This document shows, one piece after another, positions 1-4,633 of a DNA stretch of 6,770 bases. Source of the DNA: Pseudobdellovibrionaceae bacterium. Its GTDB lineage: Bacteria > Bdellovibrionota > Bdellovibrionia > Bdellovibrionales > Bdellovibrionaceae. Numbering within the stretch: position 1 is the stretch's first letter; each line of letters begins with the position of its first letter. Under the pieces are notes generated by a model. That model searched no databases and was not told the origin of the DNA. It was given only the letters and a program-made list of their open reading frames with translations. Position numbers and translations under genes: made by a program. The stretch is from the NCBI GenBank assembly GCA_947374445.1, contig CANCBY010000132.1, positions 1 through 6,770 of the forward strand, written 5' to 3'.

Positions 1-189
1 GAAGGTTTAGAGTTTTCAAACTTCAATCTTCGCTCACAAATTCAATACAATCTTTATCGAGGCTTGTACGTGCATGCGGGTGTTCAAGATATTTTTAACA
101 AAGGCGGCAAGTACTCAAATTATCTAGGTGCCGGCTTATTGTTGACCAACGATGATCTGAAGTTGTTACTGACGAAGATGCCACTCTAA
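1..189 (+). CDS. 3' end of a probable MCE/MlaD-family lipid-transport protein (partial)
   Basis: An open frame runs from the first base to a TAA at 187-189 and gives 62 C-terminal residues; the start lies outside the window. The visible part alternates hydrophobic and polar residues in beta-strand style, then has GLYVHAGVQDIFN, an LGAGLLL stretch, and the end TNDDLKLLLTKMPL. From memory of the family, an ending of the type 'Y(L/V)xAGxDDxLN ... GAGxxFxDDDLKxLLxxxP' is common in long MCE (MlaD-like) substrate-binding proteins of deltaproteobacteria-like organisms. These are inner-membrane-anchored periplasmic proteins that carry phospholipid between the membranes with an ABC transporter. The MCE domain itself is not in view, so the family call rests only on this tail; another outer-membrane or periplasmic beta-rich protein is possible. 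It ends 26 bases before purH on the same strand, which suggests co-transcription. Confidence 0.55.
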   Translation, partial: EGLEFSNFNLRSQIQYNLYRGLYVHAGVQDIFNKGGKYSNYLGAGLLLTNDDLKLLLTKMPL

Positions 190-203
190 AATCTCGAGTG
201 GTT

Positions 204-208
204 AGGAG
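204..208 (+). promoter_or_regulatory. Shine-Dalgarno site that sets the purH start
   Basis: AGGAG lies seven bases before the ATG at 216. The frame is also open from a GTG at 198, but that codon would place this ribosome-binding site inside the gene and add six residues (MVRSDI) with no family counterpart. The ATG at 216, giving MFRNALVSVSDK, fits PurH N-termini. Confidence 0.85.
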
Positions 209-215
209 TGATATC

Positions 216-1730
216 ATGTTTCGCAACGCTCTGGTGAGTGTATCTGATAAGGCCGGGTTGATCGAATTTTTAAGGCCATTGGCGGCTCGCGGACTTAGAA
301 TTGTCTCTACAGGCGGAACATATAAGTATCTTCAAGACAATGGATTCTCAGTCATAGATATCTCTGAACAAACCGGATTTCCTGAAGTGATGGGCGGTCG
401 AGTAAAGACACTTCATCCGAATGTCCATATGGGGCTGTTGTCTCGAGCGGGTCATGCTGAAGATGAAAACACTTTAAAAAAATACGGTCTCGCTCCATTT
501 GATCTGGTGATTTGCAATCTCTATCCTTTTGAAAAAAGTGTTGAAGCCGGTTTGTCTGGTGACGAGCTTGTTGAAAAGATAGATATCGGCGGTCCTTCGA
601 TGCTCAGGGGAGCTGCAAAAAACTTTGAAAGAATGACGGTCGTTTGTGATCCTCAGGACTACAAGTGGATTGGGTCTTTGTCAGAAATGACAATCGAGCA
701 TCGAAAGCGATTAGCTGCACGAGTTTTTGCTCATACAGCGGCTTATGACTCTTTAGTCGCAGCAAAGTTGGGAGCTGATCTTGGTGTTGAGTTTTCGCTT
801 GGAGGCCACGACACGGGTGTTGAATTAAGATATGGAGAAAACCCTCAGCAAAAAGCCAAGTGGTACCGTCGACTCGCTGATACCACTGGAATGCATACCG
901 CCGAAGTCTTACAAGGAAAGCCCCTATCGTATAATAATATTTTAGATCTCGAAGCGGCAGCGGGATTAGTCCGTGAATTAGATGGGCCGTCGGCTGTTGC
1001 TGTAAAACACAACAACCCTTGTGGTGTTGCTTCACAGGCTAATCTTAAAGACGCTGTCTTGACGGCACTTAAGAGTGATCCTGTCAGTGTTTTTGGTGGA
1101 ATTATTGCCGTGAATGAAAAATTAGGACAGGCTGAGGCCGAAATTCTCAGTGAGATTTTTTTAGAATGTATAGTAGCGCCTGATTTTTCTGCAGAAGCTA
1201 TTCAAGTTTTTGCAAAGAAAAAAAATCTTCGTATTCTTAAATGGAAAGACATTCTTCGCTCTCCTGATGAGACTGAAATTCGCACTGTAGCTGGTGGTTT
1301 TGTGATTCAATCGGCAGACAAAAAGGGAAGTGATACTCATCAATGGAAGTTCTTAGGCCAAAAGCCAAGTGCACAAGTGATGAAGGATTTAGTGTTCGCA
1401 GAAAAAGTGTGTTCCAGTTTGAAGAGCAATTCTATCGCTCTGGTAAAAAATGGCCAGACGGTGGGGCTGGGTATGGGACAAGTCAATCGCGTTGAAGCTG
1501 TTCAGCACGCGATTGATCGCATGCGAACTCATCATGGATCGCTCAAAGATGTTGTTTTAGCAAGCGATGCATTTTTTCCATTTCCAGATTCTATTATTAA
1601 ATTAGGCGAGGCTGGGATCCGCTGGGTTCTCCAGCCAGGAGGATCAGTGAATGATGCCTCCGTGATCGAGCAGGCTGCTAAGATGGACATTAATATGGTT
1701 TTAACGGCAACTCGGCATTTTAGGCATTAA
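216..1730 (+). CDS. purH: Bifunctional AICAR formyltransferase / IMP cyclohydrolase PurH
   Basis: Cytoplasmic enzyme for the last two steps of de novo purine synthesis: it formylates AICAR with 10-formyl-THF to FAICAR, then closes the ring to IMP. The 504-residue product is full length, slightly shorter than the roughly 510-530 usual in bacteria. Residues 1 to about 130 are the MGS-like cyclohydrolase domain, with STGGT at 31-35, GGRVKTLHP at 60-68, NLYPF at 101-105, DIGGPS at 123-128 and AAKN at 133-136. These contain equivalents of the family's active-site Lys, Tyr, Asp and Lys (here K64, Y103, D123, K135). The formyltransferase domain follows: LRYGENPQQ at 204-212, the catalytic KHNNPCG at 264-270 (K264, H265), SVFGG at 291-295, SDAFFPFPDS at 450-459, QPGGSVND at 473-480 and the typical ending RHFRH. 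Nothing is missing. It lies 26 bases after the MCE-like gene and 16 before the TPR gene; no promoter is evident in the short leader. Confidence 0.97.
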   Translation: MFRNALVSVSDKAGLIEFLRPLAARGLRIVSTGGTYKYLQDNGFSVIDISEQTGFPEVMGGRVKTLHPNVHMGLLSRAGHAEDENTLKKYGLAPFDLVICNLYPFEKSVEAGLSGDELVEKIDIGGPSMLRGAAKNFERMTVVCDPQDYKWIGSLSEMTIEHRKRLAARVFAHTAAYDSLVAAKLGADLGVEFSLGGHDTGVELRYGENPQQKAKWYRRLADTTGMHTAEVLQGKPLSYNNILDLEAAAGLVRELDGPSAVAVKHNNPCGVASQANLKDAVLTALKSDPVSVFGGIIAVNEKLGQAEAEILSEIFLECIVAPDFSAEAIQVFAKKKNLRILKWKDILRSPDETEIRTVAGGFVIQSADKKGSDTHQWKFLGQKPSAQVMKDLVFAEKVCSSLKSNSIALVKNGQTVGLGMGQVNRVEAVQHAIDRMRTHHGSLKDVVLASDAFFPFPDSIIKLGEAGIRWVLQPGGSVNDASVIEQAAKMDINMVLTATRHFRH

Positions 1731-1746
1731 CCAGAGGTGACTGATC

Positions 1747-3414
1747 ATGACTCAAGATAGAATTTGGTTGGTCAGATCTTCTGGAAAGATTCTTGGTCCC
1801 TATGGCTTCGAAGAGGTAGCCGCGCTCATAGGCGCTCACGAAGTTTCTATTTTAGATGAAATTCGTGATCCTGATTCAAGATGGAATTTTGTCAGAGAGC
1901 ACAAAAAATTTTCGAAATTAGTGAATGAAATTAGAACTAAAGAGGCTCAGTTTTTAGATCAAGAAACTGAAACCGGAGCACGTTCAAAAACAGTTAAAGA
2001 TTATGATTTAAGTGATGAGTTGACACCGAGACCAGCGGCTATTCCGGCTCCTCAGCGTCCTGCAGAAAAAGTGACACAAACTCCTTCTTATAGTGTTTCA
2101 GGCACTTCTAGTCGGGAATCTTTTCGTAATTGGTTTTTGGGACTTGTTTTGACGAGTTTGGTGTTTTTTGGTTTGTATCTTTTTGAGTTTCATCGAGACA
2201 TCGATCAAAAATCTATGTCTGCGGACGATTTTATAAAAATTGCGAAGTTGAACAAGTCAACGGGATCTTATGAACGTGCCCTTGAGTTTTATCGAAAGGC
2301 CGAGGCCTTGGGGCCATTGGATCTTTACTCTAAGATGCAGATGGCAAGTTTACTTATCGAGGTAAATAATCAAACACTTGAAGCTCGAAAAATCGTTGAT
2401 GACGTTCTTGCAAAAGTTTCAGGAAGCGATGCTGCTAGAACCGAAGCCCAGCTTATTCAGGGGCTTTCTTACTTTCGAGAGGCCAACTATCTGCAAGCTG
2501 AGCAAATTTATAAAAGTATTTTATTTTCTGATGCTAAACAGTCAGAAGCTCGAGCAAATATTGGCTTGATTCATTTGATGAGGTCTGAGTTCGATGCTGC
2601 AAATCGAGAACTTTTAACTCTTCAAAAGGAAGGATACTCGGAGCCGATGATGGCCTTAGCATCGTCTTTTATTAGCCTCGGCCTGAATGAAAATAAACCA
2701 GATGCAGACGTTTTGAAGACAGCGATTGAAGATCTTGATCGGTTGAACAGAAGATCTGCTGAATATCGGCTTGAGGCCCAGCTAATAAAGGCTGTTGTTG
2801 CACAAAAACTTCAAGACTCAAACAGAGCCGAAAAAACTATTGAAGCGTTATTAGAAGATGATCCGAATTTATCTCGTGATCATATTCACAATTTATTTTT
2901 AGATCGGCAATTGGTCAGCTGGGAGCGTCTTTCGATGTATTGTGACTTTTTAACTTCTAAGCTGAAAGAAGGGCCGATTTCTCGCGGACTCAGTTCTTAT
3001 TGCAGCTTTCAAAAAGAAGAGACAAATCTGGCCATCAAAAAGATCGAAGAGGCCCGAAATCAGTTTCCAAAGAGCGGTCTACTGATCGGATTGCATGCTT
3101 ACTATCTACTGTCGACGCATCGTTTGGCTGAAGGCAAGCAGCTCGCCGAAGAAGTTCTTGAATCTTCACAGCTTGCTAAGCGAGTTTACGCCGAAGTTTG
3201 CTTAGAGCAGAAAGATTGGGGATGCGCTGAAAAGTCTTGGAGTGATGTCATGGCTTCTCAGGTAGGCGATGCTGGGGCCTTGCGTGCATTAGCATTTATT
3301 CAGTATTCAAAACATTCACCAGAGCGTGCTTTAGACTTTATTAAAACAGGGTTAGTAAAAGCTCCAAATTATAAGCCGTTATTAGATTTGAGGACTCGAC
3401 TTGATAATCCTTAA
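1747..3414 (+). CDS. Membrane-anchored TPR protein with N-terminal GYF_2-like domain, function unknown
   Basis: The 555-residue product starts at an ATG seven bases after AGAGGTG (1733-1739). Residues about 5-60 resemble the GYF_2 / DUF4339 fold: an initial IWLV strand, GKILGPYGFEEV (the G-P-Y/F core) at 13-24, then a small helix and a conserved-type Trp at 46. A polar, proline-rich linker (about 70-125) leads to one hydrophobic segment at 128-147. From about 158 the protein is helical with degenerate TPR-like pairs, for example SYERALEFYRKAEALGP (174-190), NYLQAEQIYKSILF (247-260) and SPERALDFIKTGLVKAPN (524-541). Basic residues before the membrane segment (R123, R127) suggest N-in, C-out topology, placing the GYF_2 domain in the cytoplasm and the TPR array in the periplasm. 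All four cysteines (399, 419, 485, 493) are in the TPR part, which fits an oxidising compartment. It probably scaffolds an envelope complex; I cannot name the partner or process. The stop overlaps the next gene. Confidence 0.85.
   Translation: MTQDRIWLVRSSGKILGPYGFEEVAALIGAHEVSILDEIRDPDSRWNFVREHKKFSKLVNEIRTKEAQFLDQETETGARSKTVKDYDLSDELTPRPAAIPAPQRPAEKVTQTPSYSVSGTSSRESFRNWFLGLVLTSLVFFGLYLFEFHRDIDQKSMSADDFIKIAKLNKSTGSYERALEFYRKAEALGPLDLYSKMQMASLLIEVNNQTLEARKIVDDVLAKVSGSDAARTEAQLIQGLSYFREANYLQAEQIYKSILFSDAKQSEARANIGLIHLMRSEFDAANRELLTLQKEGYSEPMMALASSFISLGLNENKPDADVLKTAIEDLDRLNRRSAEYRLEAQLIKAVVAQKLQDSNRAEKTIEALLEDDPNLSRDHIHNLFLDRQLVSWERLSMYCDFLTSKLKEGPISRGLSSYCSFQKEETNLAIKKIEEARNQFPKSGLLIGLHAYYLLSTHRLAEGKQLAEEVLESSQLAKRVYAEVCLEQKDWGCAEKSWSDVMASQVGDAGALRALAFIQYSKHSPERALDFIKTGLVKAPNYKPLLDLRTRLDNP
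3390..3393 (+). promoter_or_regulatory. Shine-Dalgarno site supporting the TTG start at 3401
   Basis: GAGG lies inside the 3' end of the TPR gene, seven bases before a TTG at 3401. The TTG start is preferred because it yields a short signal peptide. The next candidate, ATG at 3443, would remove nearly all of that hydrophobic stretch and has no comparable site at good spacing. Confidence 0.65.
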
Positions 3415-4132
3415 ATTGGCATTTCTCATTTCATCAATAGTTATGGCCAACGGTGATGGACATGAGGCCTCAGGAACCCAGGCTGCCGAGCATGCTGCTC
3501 CTGTCATTGCTATTGAAGAGGTGATAGAAGACGAGCCTGGCGCTATTCAAGTTCGTCAGTCACCAGATGAGATCATGATCCCAGGATCAATTTGGGAGCA
3601 TATTTATTCTGATGAAAAGAATAAACCGCACTTAACTTTTGTGCCCCTTAGAGTGCAGATGCGAGAAAAAAATCCTGGAGTTTTATCACAAGAAGTGAGT
3701 GTGATCCAGTTGCCTCGCGGAGGCGGTGAAATTGACTTGTCTCATTTTGTAAAAGACAAGAAGGGAAGCTTTTTTGTTCAATTTACGTTTGACAAAAATG
3801 TGAGCTCTGAAAAATCTTTTGTGTATTTTGTCAGCAGAAATCGCAAACGGAAAGTCGATGGCGAAATTTTAGGCTCCGGCTGCAAGAGTTATTATGACAT
3901 AAAAAAATATATAGCTAAAACTGACAAGGCGGGTGGTATTTTGTTAAATACCACAAGGCTACGACATCTGAGTGTATTAGGTGGCACTTTTATCTTTGCC
4001 AATGTGATCGGCAAGGAAGTAAGACTTTCACAAGTGACTTTTACGGATTCAAAAAATGCTAAATATTTTTGTGATACAAAGGCCGAAGTAAAACCTGAAG
4101 CTAAATCTGAGTCTGAAGCAAAGTCTGAATAA
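3401..4132 (+). CDS. Small exported protein of unknown function
   Basis: The 243-residue product is not recognised. With the TTG start it begins with a short Sec-type signal peptide: Lys at 5, a hydrophobic core at 6-14, and a probable signal peptidase I site after VMA (16), before NGDGHE. There is no lipobox cysteine. Residues 20-60 are acidic and low in structure. The body (about 60-226) alternates charged and hydrophobic stretches in beta-sandwich style (SFFVQFTF at 123-130, SFVYFVSRNRKRK at 139-151) and contains exactly two cysteines, C161 and C224, which could form one disulfide. The tail (from about 227) is a Lys/Glu/Ser-rich low-complexity stretch. The gene overlaps the TPR gene by 14 bases, so it is probably translationally coupled to it, and the two products probably act in the same envelope complex. 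No transmembrane helix beyond the signal peptide is seen. Confidence 0.75.
   Translation: MIILKLAFLISSIVMANGDGHEASGTQAAEHAAPVIAIEEVIEDEPGAIQVRQSPDEIMIPGSIWEHIYSDEKNKPHLTFVPLRVQMREKNPGVLSQEVSVIQLPRGGGEIDLSHFVKDKKGSFFVQFTFDKNVSSEKSFVYFVSRNRKRKVDGEILGSGCKSYYDIKKYIAKTDKAGGILLNTTRLRHLSVLGGTFIFANVIGKEVRLSQVTFTDSKNAKYFCDTKAEVKPEAKSESEAKSE
4085..4129 (+). repeat. Three imperfect 15-base repeats coding E-(A/V)-K-(P/S)-E
   Basis: Near-copies start at 4085, 4097 and 4115 (the first two overlap by three bases), for example GAAGCTAAATCTGAG and GAAGCAAAGTCTGAA. They make up the acidic/basic C-terminal tail of the exported protein and end directly before its TAA. This looks like a short, slippage-prone low-complexity tail rather than a separate element. 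Confidence 0.7.
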
Positions 4133-4144
4133 GCATCGAAAGTC

Positions 4145-4149
4145 GGGGA
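4145..4149 (+). promoter_or_regulatory. Shine-Dalgarno site for the GTG start of cysE
   Basis: GGGGA lies eight bases before the GTG at 4158. An in-frame TAA at 4152-4154 rules out any longer version. The next plausible in-frame start codons would delete conserved N-terminal residues. Confidence 0.7.
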
Positions 4150-4157
4150 ACTAAGCC

Positions 4158-4631
4158 GTGAGTCTACTAAAAGCCTATAAAACCTACGATCCGGCAGCTA
4201 AATCTTATGCGGAAATATTTTTTTTATATCCAGGTCCCAAGGCGATTGCTTTGCATCGGCTTAGTCATTGCTTCTATAAGATGAAACTTTTTTTTATTGC
4301 ACGATTTATTTCTGAAATTTCGCGGTGGCTGACTGGGATTGAAATTCACCCCGGCGCTCAGCTTGGAAAGCGTTTAGTGATAGATCATGGCATGGGTGTT
4401 GTCATTGGTGAGACTGTTGAGATTGGCGATGACTGCATTATTTTTCATGGTGTCACTTTGGGTGGCACTCGATTCGAAGCAAAAAAGCGACATCCTACTG
4501 TTCGTAATCGTGTCTTGATTGGCGCCGGGGCAAAAATTCTTGGGGCAATCACTCTTGAGGATGATGTTCGAATTGGCGCGAATGCTGTTGTGACTCACGA
4601 TGTTCCAGCGCGCACCACTGTAAAGGCATAA
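4158..4631 (+). CDS. cysE: Serine O-acetyltransferase CysE, short EpsC-type, with shortened C-terminus
   Basis: Cytoplasmic enzyme that acetylates L-serine with acetyl-CoA to O-acetylserine, the precursor of cysteine. Residues 1-58 are the short N-terminal helical part of EpsC-type enzymes (DPAAKSYAEI at 11-20, YPGPKAIALHRLSH at 24-37). From 60 a left-handed beta-helix of hexapeptide repeats begins: GIEIHPGA (60-67), IDHGMGVVIGE (75-85), HGVTLGGT (97-104), RHPTV (111-115) and IGAGAKILG (121-129). E62 and H77 match the catalytic acid/histidine pair, and H112 lies in the active-site RHP motif. The product has only 157 residues: it stops at VPARTTVKA, where relatives continue with a G(I/V)PxRxV coil and a tail. 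The catalytic core is intact, so activity is likely. The missing tail carries the CysK-binding end in enterobacterial enzymes, so cysteine synthase complex formation of that type is not expected. The gene starts 25 bases after the exported-protein gene and ends two bases before convergent hrpB. Confidence 0.93.
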   Translation: MSLLKAYKTYDPAAKSYAEIFFLYPGPKAIALHRLSHCFYKMKLFFIARFISEISRWLTGIEIHPGAQLGKRLVIDHGMGVVIGETVEIGDDCIIFHGVTLGGTRFEAKKRHPTVRNRVLIGAGAKILGAITLEDDVRIGANAVVTHDVPARTTVKA

Positions 4632-4633
4632 AA

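Noticed and set aside
198..215. GTG at 198 as the purH start
   Set aside because: It would put the AGGAG site inside the gene and add six residues with no family match; the ATG at 216 is well placed.
604..1035. Minus-strand open frame of 143 codons opposite purH
   Set aside because: It lies wholly inside the well-conserved purH gene, and its product resembles no family I recognise. It is a shadow of the coding strand.
2378..2569. Second plus-strand open frame inside the TPR gene
   Set aside because: It is a shifted reading of the TPR coding sequence with no ribosome-binding site of note and no recognisable product.
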